A DNA stretch of 64,000 nucleotides, taken from Adineta ricciae (lineage: Eukaryota; Rotifera; Eurotatoria; Adinetida; Adinetidae). The notes under the pieces were generated by a model, which was given only the letters and a program-made list of their open reading frames with translations, did no database searches and was not told the DNA's origin. The translations under genes and the position numbers were made by a program. The stretch lies in assembly GCA_905250025.1 (NCBI GenBank), contig CAJNOJ010000041.1:186001-250000 (forward strand). The letters are read 5' to 3'. Positions 23,908-37,245 of this stretch are shown one piece after another; the stretch's first letter is position 1, and each line of letters begins with the position of its first letter.

Positions 23908-24317
23908 AAGTCTCGTGTGCCTATTGATAGCACCATATGAGAGAAGAAAGAAAGAATGATGACGGATGTGAAAGAGGAAAAGGTTTATTCTACGAAGCAT
24001 TGTACAAACATTCCATAGTGTAGATAGATGTCTTATGCTTTCTCTAAAAACATCATGTTGTCGTTCATCGGATAGTTACAGCGACTGTTGTTCAATCTTC
24101 TCAGTTCTTCTTTTATCATTAGTAGATAATTATAATGATAATCTCGAACAATGTTTACATTCTCTTGTGCTTAGTCGTGTGTGTTTTCATGGACAATGTA
24201 GAAAGATAAGAAGAAACTGTTACCCTGATAAGTCAAAATCTAATCAAAGCGGAAAATAAAAGAAAACGCGTAATCTTTATTATCATTAGAAACAAAGATG
24301 TTACCAGAATGAACGTC

Positions 24318-24336
24318 CACACACACACACACACAC
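24318..24336 (+). repeat. CA dinucleotide repeat
   Basis: About nine to ten uninterrupted CA units followed by a CG/TA tail, in the gene-free region between the CRIB gene and the claudin-like gene. Confidence 0.95.
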
Positions 24337-26098
24337 GCGCGTATGCGTAAGAACATAGGCGATTGAAAGTGTGGTAATAGTCAATTGAATAACTAAGTCA
24401 AGTTGATCGGATCGATTCCGATAACAATGCAATTAGCACTCGTTCAGAGTTAACCTTTGACAATCACATGTGCATCATTGAAGCATTGACCTTAAGCAGC
24501 GTAATTGTCTTGCGACTTTCTCTCTCTATTTATCAAATTTACTGGAATTTTATCGTCGATTTCAACCAAAGGATTAGTTTTACTAATAGAGAGATAGGTT
24601 GAAAATCGATGAACAATAAGACTGATCTCATCGAGTAAAGATCAAGCCGAAGGACATACTGATTTCTGCCAGAAGATGGTAACAGTCAAATTTTCAAAGG
24701 ACTTTATAAGTAAACAAAGAGGAGAGTATGTATAAATGAGAAATATCTTCCATATGCATTCGTAAATGTCATATTTCAACATCTATCTCACAAGGATCTG
24801 TGCAATTGAAATAAATTACATCGAAGTATGATAATAATCATCTGAATCTGTTCATTATTTATCAATCTTAATTGTATCATCTGTGCAAATACACATCAAG
24901 AGAGAGATTTCTTTTATCAATGAACAATTTATTCAATTCATGACCATGTCGATGAATTAATCAAATACTCGTCTACATAACGAGTGCGATGGGTATTCAT
25001 ACATATGTTTCTCATCAAAAAATCATCCATTAATTTTTCATTTTATTTATCCTGGCTTCATCTAAGAGAGAATCCCGATGTGTTAGTTCTGTGAATTTTA
25101 AACCAAGTTCATTATGGCAAACGTTACGAAGAGAGTTTTTTCTCTCCTACATGATCTATGAGATTTATTTAAGTACGAAGCAAAGAAGATTATTAGCTCA
25201 AACTCAAAATGTCATTGCTCTCCTTTTTTTTTCTACAACTAAATCTCGTATGAAAACAAGAAAGATGACTAAGCCATGCTGCAAAAAGATGTATTCTATG
25301 ATATAACACCTACTCTTTTTTTTTCGATTAATACCATCTTATGGTCTCAGACAGAATCGATTTGTCATTTATGTTGTTTCTCTCTACAGTTCCAAGAAGC
25401 ATTATTTGGCTGAATAAACATGTATTTATCATTATCGATCTTTTCGTATTAGCTATGTCAAGTTGTTGAGGGAAAATAAAGCTGAGAGATTTTCAGTCGA
25501 ATGAATTGCTCGAGACATTGATCACACTGTCTGTTGGTGGAGACATGTCCTCATGATTATCATAGTCGACTAGACAATGACATGCGTCTACGGTATTGGC
25601 AATCTTAGTTCAACATTCAGAAGGCCAATGTTTTGAATACATATCAATGAGACCAACACGACTGTGTTATCATGAAAACAAGCTTAACAGTCTCTATTAG
25701 ATCTGTCTCAAATGATTTGCTGAGTCAGACGAAATGAATCATTGCGTAGGTTTCAAATCAACTAAATTCATCAAGGCATGATAATTCGAACTTAGTAAGT
25801 GTATGACTGAATCGATTGTTGAGTCTTCAACCGTCAAGAAATTCACGTGCATTGCATAGCGAATCATACTCACTTGTTTTTCCTTCATAGTCGAATATCA
25901 GAATATATCTCTGATGATAATAATTAATTTATCAACAAAAACCTTCGTAGTAAGATTTACACATCTGAGTCAGAGAGTCTCATTTGACTCTTTCATGTAA
26001 TAGAATTCACAAACAAACACGAAACTGAACAGAAGGAGAAGAACAAAACGCAGTTGAATGTTCATTTGCTTGCATAAGATATGAATAGTAAACTAGCA

Positions 26099-27002
26099 TC
26101 AACGTCGAAATGATCGACCAAGATCTACTGGTCGATTTGCCAATGCTTCTTCTTCTGTAGCTTCATCGAACGTTCCTTTCCGTTTCTTACTACAAATAAA
26201 GAATGTAAATGATGATCCAAGTAATTGAATAAATATAATCCACGCGATTATATAGCAGACACCATAGGTATGCTCTGTGCCTGGTGGATAAATCTCGGGC
26301 AATTGCTCATTCGAATGCCGAAATATCGTGCTTAAAACTTCAATACAAACAAGTAATGCGGCAGCTAGAAGGAGAAACAAAACTCGTTTAAATGTTTTCC
26401 CCATTTCAAATCACAATCGCTATTACCGGATAGAATGTAAATCATGCCTGTTAATCGTTTATAAGTGTAGCGATAGTCACGAATACTATATAATCCGCAA
26501 ATAAATGTTGCAATTGCAAGAAGGATATGAATAATACTAAATGAAAGCATCGTACGGGTCATTCCTAGAGAAAATTTCAGAGTAGAACGCTTATATTCAA
26601 CAACAAATATCTCGAGAACAGACCCACAAGTGTTTGTTCAGCTGGTGTTGAATTATTTTGTATGTGAGATTGATGATAATCACATTTACTACCTACATTG
26701 ACAACAAATATTATTTTTGAAAATCTTTGAGAATATTTGTACTTACTGGATGTGGAAACGTTTGGCAATCGACCAAAAAAACATTCCCAAACGATACCAT
26801 AACGAGAGCGAACGATGACCATATTCTGTCGTTTAGAAAAGAAATCAGCTGGATAGGTAACAAACACCCATTGTGTTGATGTTAATGTTATCAGAAAAGC
26901 CACAAATGAGACAACAGTTGCAGCCAGAGTTATTCTCAAGATCTTCGTTTTTTGTTCGATGGTTGCTGCTGCCGTTGACGATGGAGTCGGTCGTGGTCGC
27001 AT
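26099..27002 (-). CDS. claudin/PMP22-type four-transmembrane protein
   Basis: Four to five small exons give a protein of about 230 residues with four hydrophobic segments: ITLAATVVSFVAFLITLTST, MLSFSIIHILLAIATFICGL, LFLLLAAALLVCIEVLS and VCYIIAWIIFIQLLGSSFTF. The first extracellular loop carries the tryptophan pattern of the claudin/PMP22/gamma-subunit superfamily (TQWVFVTYP, then GIVWECFFG standing in for GLW..C) and a following Cys (SKCDYHQ). The C-terminus is short and charged, ending GRSFRR. The start is the ATG at 27002, because the upstream in-frame codon at 27026 is TTG. The likely role is junctional or channel-accessory membrane scaffolding. The exact subfamily (claudin, clc-like or stargazin-like) cannot be settled by eye. 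Confidence 0.75.
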
Positions 27003-29062
27003 ATTGATAATATTGTCTTTTTTCAATTACACCTAATGACACAGATAATTATAGGATCGAATGGTTGACTTCCTACGAGCGAGATTCTATTCGCTGTACA
27101 TCGAAGAACTAGTAAACGGGGAGAATTGAGATACGACTTATTTTGCGCAATGCAAGTTAATATAACTGTGCACAATCATTTGTACACACTTTATATATCT
27201 GTGTGTATGTTGAGTTAGACGTCGTAGTATAAAGAGCAAATACGATCTTGAATAAACAAACATAATCAATTGATATTCGTTTCATGAACTTTTGTCAATA
27301 ATTGAAACCGGTCTGTAGATCGCGTATACTTATCCTTTCTTTTGATAATCGACAACGTTTTTCTTGTCTACTATAAAAATATCATTTACCACGATGATAC
27401 AGAATTCATATAAATATACAGATGAAGTACCGCACTCTCGTTTATTTCGCGTGTTTTTCAGACTGTTGGCGGATATTAGCAGAGGAACAGGCGATGGGGG
27501 AAGAACTAAAATGTATTGGCTGCTGAGAAACCTAACTAGAGAAGAAAGAGAAAAAAAGAAGCAAACGAACGCGACGATGAATTGCTCGACAGCTTTCCTT
27601 TGCATCTAATAAAAATAACACTAAGGTTAACGCATGGAGAAGATGTTGATATCATTCTTCTCCTACCTGACAACCAGGCCTGCCTATCCATCTATTACTT
27701 TCAAGTATCTAACTTAGCTAAATACTTATCATGTTATTCTTGATCGTAGGAATGTCCTCTTGATGAGATAATCATGGCAAAAGTATGTTTTGAGTTTATT
27801 ACATAAATATAAAACTGTTTTCCTATAGTAGACATTTTGGCACTAATTATTGATATGTACATCGTTAACATAGGCAAACGATGCTAAGCCGTGCTACGTC
27901 GATTGTCAGATGATTCTTTATCGACGTTCAAAGGAAATTTTCAGCGTTCATTGATGAATAGATTCATACTGTCAAAAGCGACATGCACTGAAGTTATCCA
28001 TCGTTAAAACATCAGAGAAAGATAAATGAAGACACACGATTGGACTCGATGAATAGATGTACTAATGAATGAATGCAGAAGAAATCATTTGAAATCTTAA
28101 TATAATATCCTGTGATTGTCGACAGTTCGATTGTATTGACGAGATTTATAACTGACATCCTTATTCATTTAATATAGTTGAACAACATGTATGAGGACAA
28201 ATGTGGACGTGATTGATAGAAACTTGCGATTTCTGGTTTTGTAGATTTGTTTTGTATCTGAATAACGAGTTGATGATGATATTTTTTTATAGACTGCTGT
28301 GCGTAATCGATATGATAATTACGTATTGTTTATTCATCGATCTTCATTTCGGCTAGTTGCAATGCAGAACAACTAACGAAAAAAAAAACTGATGTTGAAC
28401 AACTTCTCTCAGGTCGCTGAGGATCAATATCTTATCTAAGCAATGAATTGTGCAATGTTTTTTTTCGAATTATAGTACAGCAGATTCCTAAACGTCAATT
28501 TGGGTGTCTGAATGTCTAACATGACCATGAATATTCTTAGTTCCGATTATTATTCGGAATGAGTTTATCAACTGTCAGAGCCTATCTTTGCCTAGATTTG
28601 TTTGCATAAATCAGTAGGATATGGAACAGCAATCGATCATGAGATTATCATTATTAAAAGCACTTCCGATGGATAAATGAAATTCAGAGTTAATTATTCA
28701 TTTACTTACACAAATCTTTCTTTCTGCGCAAAGTACATTGGATTCAAGAAAACATGATGACATTTCGCCTTGATTCTGTCCTAATCGATCTTTTCTTATC
28801 TGCAAATCTTCCACTGTCACATAGTATGCCAGCGACAATGGAGAAAGAATATATTTATCAAGATCAATTTCCTCTGCCCAGAAAATTTTGTATTAATCCT
28901 ATTAGCTTCTCGAACTTTTTTCACCGAACTCAGTGTAGGTCATAATTGTTATTCTATTGCGAAGAGAATATATAGCAATAAGCTAAATGAAATGGAAAGA
29001 CACAAGTGAAAAGTATAATAAAATAAGAAAAAAAAAACGATTTTTCTATCACAACACGCAAT
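27003..29062. other. 2 kb gene-free region
   Basis: Upstream of the claudin-like gene and downstream of the guanylate cyclase. A long open frame exists on both strands over 27330-27609, but the two are mirror images with no recognisable domain, so neither is called. No repeats beyond short A or T runs were noticed. Confidence 0.45.
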
Positions 29063-31043
29063 CTATATACAATCTCGTTCGCCTTTCAAGATCGTATTCG
29101 AACGTGATTTCGCTCCAGTCTGAATCGGCTTTCGATCTAAAAGAAAATATGTATGCATTTGACCCTTTCCTTTGACGGGTATTTCGCCACGTTCTTCGAA
29201 GATGTACTGTTCGCGATTAATCAGTCGTTTATATGTGTCGTTACTCATGTGAATTTTATCTGGTAAGCCAGTGGATTCCATTCGACTGGCGACATTAACC
29301 GTATCACCAAACATACAATATCGTGGCATCTTCGAGCCGATCACAGCTGCACATACCGGTCCTAGAAAATACCAAGACACATTTTCATACGCTGAATTTT
29401 TTATGCAATTCAATCGGTTTCTCTTTGATAGGCGTTATCTGAATAAATAACGAGAACTAATTTCTTTCTTCAATTAAGAGTCTATTTTTATCGAAGTAAA
29501 GATCCATTGGACTCAGATAAGTTTTTTAAATACAGATATTGGTCAACAAAATAGAAGTCTGTGTATAGTGTTGATATAAGATGATAGTTCCGTGAGATAA
29601 AAATAGATATCAGGACAATGTTGTCGTCAAGAAAACGATGATAAATCTCTCGTGGTAAATTATTATTCTTTTGTTGTCTCTTGTGCCTTTGATATCATAC
29701 AGAAATATCGGTGATGTTATTTTTTTCTCGTGGACATCTCATTCTTCTGAAGTCTGATGATATTTATAAGATAACGTACATGCCAGTAATCGAAACATTC
29801 TTATTTATTTAAACTTCTACCTACCTGTATGGATACCAATACGTAGTTTCAGTTGAGCTGAACTACGAGGAACGTAAACTTGTTGTTTACAGTGAAGTAA
29901 AGCCAGTGACATATTAGCAATTTCGTTCGGATGCTACGAGACAATAAGTAAACATTCGATTTGTTAAGAAAATAAACAGTTCTTCTTGTCAAATTACTTT
30001 GTCTCCATTCTTTTTCGGTGCTCCGGACACAACCATATACGCATCACCAATAGTTTCAACTTTATAAACATCGAAATTTTCCAACAGAGAGTCAAAGATC
30101 GAGTAAAGTCTATTCAACATATCACACGTTTCATTGGGTGTACATGTACTAAATGACAGTAGTTTCGAGTAGAATGAATTCGCAGCAAGTTTATTTACCT
30201 TGCTATGACCGTGAAACCAACAATATCAGAGAAATAGACTGTAACAGATTCATAATGTTCCGCGGGTGCTTTTCGTCCGTTGATTAAATCTTTTGCCACG
30301 CAAGGTGGTAAAATTTCATGAAGTAATTTTTCTGTTAAACACTTCTCTTTTTCCAATTCATCTGTCTTCCGCTCCAGTATCCGTGTATGACTTCTTGCAC
30401 GTGTATATAAGGTCAAGACGATATAACATAAGACAATTGTAATGCCAGAAAAGACAATGATAATTAAACCTTTCATAGTGCAAACTTTCGCATGACGAAA
30501 ACATAGCGGAGTTTGACTGCTCTTATTCGATGTCACACGTGATGGCTTGAGTTGACCTGGTAAAGCATCGTCCAAGTAGAGCATGTCAAGAGCAATCATG
30601 ATAATCAAGAGACTTCCACTGATAAGAATAATAAAGATTGAAGTGAGTAAATGCCTAGTGTGAATCTGCAATGATGAAGGGATTTTGTCAGCAGATGTTA
30701 AAGCTTCTGGATCTTTGTTGTCGTGCGGTAAACCATTTTGACGCTTTCGTGCGAACGAACTACGCATAAGGTAGAATCGACGAAACAGTGGAAACGATGT
30801 TGCGGGTGAATATTGTCCATTGGATTTAACCGAACCATTTTTCAATACACTGCGACGAAATGGTGATCGATATCGACGTAAACTCGCAGTGGAAAGACTA
30901 TTTCGTAATGTCCATTTCGAACTAGCAGGTGGGGGCTTAATCGATGATGATCGAGTCAGTTGACTACTTGTCTCACTGCCGAGATGTTGAGAGTCGTCAC
31001 CGAGAAGAGCACAGCTGATGCTTTGCGAGTCATCATTAGCCAT
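29063..31043 (-). CDS. short two-pass membrane guanylate cyclase
   Basis: Makes cGMP from GTP. Four exons encode about 480 residues: a basic Ser-rich N-terminus (1-130), TM1 (about 131-153, [20 protein letters not shown]), a short loop with two Cys (CFRHAKVC), TM2 (about 192-213, [19 protein letters not shown]), a coiled-coil signalling helix ([20 protein letters not shown]), and a complete class III cyclase domain. The domain shows YFSDIVGFT (metal Asp), [15 protein letters not shown] (the Glu specifies guanine), [16 protein letters not shown], and [20 protein letters not shown] (the Cys specifies guanine and the Asn-Arg pair is catalytic). Receptor guanylate cyclases normally have a large extracellular ligand domain, one TM and a kinase-homology domain. 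All three are replaced here by the two-helix module. One intron (about 29364-29820) is much longer than its neighbours. The enzymatic call is confident; the activating signal is unknown. Confidence 0.92.
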
Positions 31044-32622
31044 TTCGAAATGTACCAGTCAATATCCAGTACTCGTTTCAATAATATACCAGTCTGTCAA
31101 AAAAGAAAAGCGGAGACGTCAAATAAATAGCGCAAATGGGAAGATGATAGTAATATAATTGAGAAAAATATTTCCTTCTTTTCCATCTATTTCTTTCTCT
31201 ATTCGCCATCAATAGATTTATTACTGATTATTCTTTACGTCTGCCGATAACTCGCGCTCGCTTGTCGGCCTTTGTACTTTTTTTTGTTTATGTGTATGCC
31301 TCTATGCATAGATGCACACGACCCTGGTCCGAACAACATCTGTCTTAGTGGATTTAACAAATGATTCGATTTTCTGCTCATCGACAACTGAAGGTTGGGT
31401 CATATCAATCTAATGGACTTTAGTCTTGTTCGAAACATCGCATGATTGTTAATAGAAGCAAGAAAAAGTTTATTTGACATTGATATGATACGAAGATAGA
31501 GTCGCTGGATTTCATAACTAATTGATGTTGAGCGATACTACTTTGAGACAAAAAGGCAGCGCGAAGTGTTGATTACATAGATGACGTCAAACAGTAGCAA
31601 TACGACAACTCAAGAAGCATGTTTTCCAATGTTTTCATTGCCATTATTGTTGTTATTTCTTATTTATATGGATGGTTATCCTTCTGTTGATCATACGAAA
31701 TCTCTCTTGCCAACCCAAATAACTTTTTCTAGTGTTTCACTTCGATTGTCGACTGATGTTTGAAAGAAAACAAAATACTTACATATTCATTTGTACATCG
31801 ATGCAAGATGTATAGAGAATAAATATACATCTATGTATACACACACGGCCTTTGCTGCAAAATGGATTAACGCATGAGGTAGACTTGATGGCATCTTTAA
31901 CCTTAAGAACCGATTATTAATCTGAATATAATACCAGAGAATACGAATAGATTCTCCTTCTGGAATTCTTCAATAATCTATCTGCCTTCGTGTACTTATT
32001 GCCATATGTTATCTTTAGAAGAACATGTAATGAGTATAAAATTTTCTCGATATAAATTCGAATAGCGTCGAAATTTCAACATCTGATGACTATTATCTAT
32101 TTGTATAAGTTCGATTGTTGTGATAAGAATCAAATGTGTATATTACACAGAAGGGCACATTTCGAGGTGAAAATGAAAATGCGTTATCTGTGACGTGTGT
32201 GCGAATTGCATAGTGTTTCTTACCCAACTAAATTCTCTCCTCTTTTTGTTCGTTCTTTTGTTTTCGTGATAAGACAACTATATAGTCCAAGGTATAAGGA
32301 GAGAAAAATAGGGTTAGAATTTCATTTCTAAACTTATTATACAGCTACTTGTCAAAAACAGTTATGACTACTAACTCGGTGAGTTTACCGAATAGTCAAT
32401 CGATTCGAAAATGTTCTTTACTATATTAATAGGCATTAGTTGTATCGATAAGCAATTATCCACATAATAACACAAATAAATCAATAAATACAGATGATGA
32501 ATTTGACTGTGTGAAAGTTGAAGTAAGTTAATGAGTGAGAAATATTCGTATTTGAAAGATTTCATGTAGATTTCTGATCTCGACAATTCTTGTCCGAATC
32601 CAACCACGATTAGTTTGATGAA
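31044..32622. other. 1.6 kb divergent intergenic region
   Basis: Lies between the divergently transcribed guanylate cyclase (minus) and gustatory-receptor-like gene (plus), so it holds both promoters. AT-rich with no supported exon. Short open frames at 31581-31763 and 32371-32628 show no domain or splice support. Confidence 0.5.
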
Positions 32623-34327
32623 ATGCAAGAAAGAAATTCTTCATCCATTCCGAAAACTGCTCTGTCTAGTAAGCAAAGCGTTCTTCTTTCGAATCTATCA
32701 CAACGAATGTTTTCATTCCAGATTGGATGGAGACCGTTTGGTGCTGATAGTCTCAAACGTTCGTCTATCTTCTTACGCATAATCAACATTTTCTATCCTA
32801 TTCTAATCTTGATCTTACTTCTCTTCAATTATACATATGAAATCATAATTTGTCAAGGAAAACTCAACGTTGTAACCGATACACAGGTATGTGGAAGATT
32901 TATACGAATTATTCATTTGCTTGATTTGTTTCGTCGTAGACAACAACAACAGTTCAAACGACAACAACAACGACGAACTTTGTCACCACAAGTAGTCCAA
33001 GAAATCAATCAGCAGGAACTTGGGCTACACTTCAACCTGGCCTGACGAGACCGCATACAACGAATGCAAGTTTCACATTGATGGCTAAACATGCCGAATG
33101 TGGACATGTCTTTACAACTTATATTCTCCCTGATATTTTTCATTTCGTTGCTTTTATTATTGGTTTTATTTATTTTCGTGTCACCGAAGGTGAACCAATG
33201 TATTCTCTGATGGAAAAAGTAAGGAACACTTGAATCTGATTAGCACAATAATCATTCAACTTTTGTATAAAAAGGTTTTTATTCACGCCGATCAAAATAT
33301 TCGTCAGTTTGGTGTTAATCGAGCAATTCGACGATTAAAGTAGCCAATTTCAAAGCAAATGAACTCGAATGATTATTATTGCTCTATTTAATTAGATTAT
33401 TCATGCTTATCGGATGCGTATGGGTACTGATCTCTGTCGCTACTCACGCTCTGTCGAATGCCATGAATGATTTCGCTCACACACTTTTCTTCCATGATTC
33501 TCAATACCATATTGTTAAAAAGTAAGTTCATTTCAATAACATTGCATCGAAAATTCGTTTGGTTTTCTTTTCTCAGCAAACCAGAACGATATATACTTTT
33601 TACCATTGATATTCTCTGCTTACTAATATCTAATTGTATTCATATGGCTATTGCAATGAACTACGCGTGTCATTGTGAGATGATTCTTTTTTATTGTAAA
33701 GCAATTCGAATACGTCTGGAAGAGAAATCTGTTCAACTTTTGGAAGCGATGAAACGCATCCTTGATCTCGGCGTCTCAATCAGTCAATTGAATAGTGCAG
33801 CATCGAGAATGATGTCTATATTAATCATTTTCTTTCTGGAACGTACGATTCTCGGTATGAATTTATTCAGGATGAAATCTTTTCCATGAAAGTATTCTTT
33901 TCTTCAGGTGTTATTCTCTTGATAATGAATCGAATCTTTCGTGCTGATATGTGGGTTTATCGCTCATTCTATACAGTTGTTTGGTTTTCTATTCTCGCGT
34001 TCTGTTTGACACAAGTAAGATTTGTTGAATGATAAGCGTAATCGAATTTGTTCCTAATCAAAACTTTTTTAGGCTGCTCGCGTAACCTCGAAATGTGACA
34101 AATTCTATCGAATTAGTCTTTCTATGCGTGTGTATGGATATCCTAATACCAATGCGAATGAACTCGATGGATTTTTACTTTTTCTCTCCAAAGCTGAATT
34201 GCGCGCGAAATTATTCGGTCTAACCGTTCGTCCGGGAAAAATCATTTTCCTAGGTATTGCCACTCTTCTTGTACTTATTGTTCTCTTCCAAACGAGTATT
34301 ATATCAAGTGAAAATTTCTTCTTCTAA
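32623..34327 (+). CDS. gustatory-receptor-like seven-transmembrane chemoreceptor
   Basis: Plus-strand gene of about seven exons and about 430 residues, in the insect-type GR/GRL superfamily (inverted-topology ligand-gated channels). The first intron (32887-32939, 53 nt) removes a frame that would otherwise end early. Exon 2 begins with a Thr-rich loop (TTTTVQTTTTTNF). Hydrophobic segments include IFLRIINIFYPILILILLLF, YILPDIFHFVAFIIGFIYF, LFMLIGCVWVLISVATHAL, YILFTIDILCLLISNCIHM, SILIIFFLERTILGVILLIM and VVWFSILAFCLTQ. The last helix, GIATLLVLIVLFQTS, sits where GRs carry TYhhhhhQF and keeps the Thr and Gln of that signature. The preceding KLFGLTVRPGKIIF also matches the GR C-terminal layout. 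The stop at 34325-34327 faces the innexin stop 72 bp away. Family assignment rests on the TM7 signature and topology, so it is probable rather than certain. The ligand is unknown. Confidence 0.72.
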
Positions 34328-34398
34328 TCAATATTTTGCTTTTGTTGTTTACGAAAAAAACAGTTTTTTACATGTAGAAAAAAAAGGAGTCGATTAAA

Positions 34399-35803
34399 CT
34401 AACATACTAACGAACAAAATTGACGTCGGCGTTTGCCGTTTCCTTCCAAATCATCGTCTTCGTGTTTGGTATCGATTGCATCATAGATCGTCGCCGTTGT
34501 GTGTCGAAAATATCTGGCGAGAAATTTGTCCGTGTACAAATGATGAATAATTTCCGATGCGACAAAATCGGAGCTATTTTCTTTGATTAGAATCAACATG
34601 AAGAACCCGTCAGCTTCCAGATACTCATCGGCAAACATACGAATCTTTTCCACATCTCTCGTTGCATTCGTCAACGGATACTTTTTCGTATGAAGACGCG
34701 TACGAATGAAAGCACGACGATTTCCCGGCGAGATAATGTACAACCAAAGGAAAAAGTCGCCGATATTTAATAGGATAACAATCAGATACCAAAAATAAAG
34801 AAAGGTAAACATCTGTTGATTGAATAGATTCAATGGTAGAACACATGGAACGGTATATTCGTGAGAGAGTTTAGGATGACCAAATTCTCGAACAGTAAAA
34901 TCACATAATGTTGTTTTAGGGAATAACCGCGTTTCCGAATCCCAATTCATACCTTTTCAAAACAAACATTCAAAGAACATAACTCTTCTTGTCAAAGTCA
35001 AATCTCACCTCGAAACAAACGATCGATTACTTCTATACCATAGAAGGCGAAATTCGAGCCTAGCAGAATACTCAATATGAAGATTTGAAATAACGAAATG
35101 CCAATATACAATAATTTTGTCGTCATGTAAAGTACGACTAGATAATTGCCGAGATATCGTCCTGATAAACAACAGCTTATGGAAAATTTGTGTTGAAGCA
35201 CGTTGAGATGCTTGCGCGCTTCAGCTTGTCGCCGATGATCATTGCAATATTCATCAATGGTACTAATAACATAATCGAGACACATTTGTCGATGTGCTGC
35301 ATCAGTTGTGGGCAGTTTATAATCAAATGAGGATTCGACGAGATCAGACAGTTGTACTCCGCTCTTCAGCCCAAAAGCATTCCATGACATACGTGGAATA
35401 TAGAATAGAAATGCTTTAATAAGTAACAGAAACGGTATCCATTGATAATACAGGATTTCGCTTTGTTTTTTCGCATTGAGTGATTTCGGAATTTTATCAG
35501 CATGCTTCAAATAGTAAGTATTTTGTACAAAACATACAGATCGAACATACTCATCGTAATTTGGTGTAAAGAACGCCGGTACCTGATGACAGATGAAAAT
35601 GAAAACAAAACATAGAGATAATCCTTTTTCTTTCTTACCCAACATTTGATTTGATCTGTATATAAACGATTCATATTGATGATGGCGAATATCACCAAAA
35701 TTGCGACTGTATAACGATAATTAAGTCTATCAGACATACTGTCATCATTTCGTTTGCCTGACATCATTGTCGAGGCTCTGCCCATCAACGAATGAATATC
35801 CAT
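34399..35803 (-). CDS. innexin (invertebrate gap-junction channel)
   Basis: Forms gap junctions or hemichannels. Three main exons give about 425 residues starting MDIHSLMGRASTMMSGK (ATG at 35803; in-frame codons further upstream look like leader). The innexin layout is complete: TM1 (YTVAILVIFAIINMNRLY); extracellular loop 1 with CWVPAFFTPNYDEYVRSVC; the family signature YYQWIPFLLLIKAFLFYIP; the cytoplasmic loop; TM3 (VVLYMTTKLLYIGISLFQIF); extracellular loop 2 with two Cys (TTLCDFTVREFG and YTVPCVLPLNLFNQQ); TM4 (YFWYLIVILLNIGDFFLWLY); and the cytoplasmic tail. Two loop-1 cysteines and two loop-2 cysteines are the expected set. Tail to tail with the chemoreceptor. High confidence in the family; no specific subtype is assigned. 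Confidence 0.95.
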
Positions 35804-37245
35804 GGCTGGATCTACGATGAACAAAATAATGAAAAGCATATCGAATCGATAGCGATTACCTGAGAAATATCTTGTTTATGAGAATGTCAGTGGAATAACT
35901 AGCTGTGTCCTAATCGATCACGGCACATTGGTAACAAGCGTCTGTCTCTTGAAAAAAGTCATCGCCATTGTAACCGTTTGTGCATTCCAACGTCTAGTAA
36001 AAAAATAGGAGAAGAAAAGAGAGCGATTAGTCGTTCTCTTCTCGTCGATGTGTATGTTTGTTGTGTGTCATGAGAAAGAAAAAAAGAAGGAAGTAAGCGA
36101 GACAATCGGTCTTGCTATGTGAACTAAGCAGAGAGCTTCATTTTCACATCTCACCATCTAACCAGTGAAGAACATTACAAACGAGGCGAACAAAGAATAG
36201 CTATGCATCTCTTTTTCTTTTTTCCTCGTTCTCAAATTGTTTGCAGGAAAAAATAGCTACGAGAAAAAGAGAAGCAGACGAAGAACATTATCGTTTCGAC
36301 TATTACTCCCTCTTCATAATTTTCAGACTATGACGTGAATGAGTGTCACAGATATATGGATACAGGTGTCCAAGACATCGCAGAATAAATATAAATCGAA
36401 TCCAAATAAACAATCGATGATAATTTTCTATAAAAACATTAATTATCGACGTTCTCTAGACAGAGAAACAAAGAGAGACGTATTATCCAATATCTCCGAC
36501 GAACTGCTGTCAATTAGTGCTAAGAGGATGTACTTATTGACATGTGGAGAGATCTCTTGATCGTAAATGGGTGTTACACATTTTCTGATTTAATTAGAAA
36601 GGAATTCGTCAAGAAGAATTGTTTACAGCATTCTTCGACTCATCATTTCGTGACCACTCTTCGAGTTCATTATTCGAATATAATTTCAGAATTGTCTCAA
36701 CTAACGATGTCATTACTCTCAACCTCTTCGCCTCAAGAGTTTCATTTGTTTACATATACACGCATAGCAATATGTCAGGAATAGAAACAGAAGAATAACT
36801 CTATTTAGTATATCATGAAGCAACAATTGTTTGTGTTATTACCATCAATTATGATGTGCGTGTGTGTGTGTTTGAGATATCATCTACTTGATTAGTTTGT
36901 GTCTGTGTTTTATCAATATCTGTTAAGGATGTGAGAGGCTAGAACGATAATTTCGACTATCACGAGCAATTATTTTATTCGAAAAAGAGAAAGAAATAGA
37001 AATTCATAGATCAAAAGAAAACAAACTGTTCCAATCAGTTTATATCACAATCTATAGCTACGAAAGCATCTTAAATCAAACCTTTTCTTTCCATGCGAAA
37101 CAAAACAGTAAGAAAAAGTTATTGGAACTAAACTATATGTGTGTTTTTTTTCTAGATTATTGTTGTCTAATCACTAAGTAAAATAACATATTCGTATTGA
37201 AACGAAAACATGACAGTAATGTTCAAAGTAAAGTGACGAATATGT
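35804..37245. other. 1.4 kb intergenic region
   Basis: Upstream of the innexin and downstream of the Rh transporter, both on the minus strand. Contains T/C-rich stretches and a GT run near 36858-36872. No exon or RNA gene is supported. Open frames at 36339-36560 and 36542-36784 are not convincing. Confidence 0.5.

Larger units (their letters stand above)
22162..26098. other. 3.9 kb gene-free region
   Basis: No supported exon on either strand. It contains a GAA repeat (about 23884-23907), a CA repeat (about 24318-24336) and AT-rich sequence. A 94-codon open frame on the plus strand (22996-23280) has a mixed charged composition but no recognisable domain, no clear splice neighbours and no upstream support, so it is not called as a gene. 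The left end probably holds the CRIB gene's promoter and the right end the claudin-like gene's 3' end. Confidence 0.45.

Noticed and set aside
27330..27609. Overlapping long frames on both strands
   Set aside because: They are antisense images of each other, with low-complexity hydrophobic composition on one strand, no domain match and no flanking exons.
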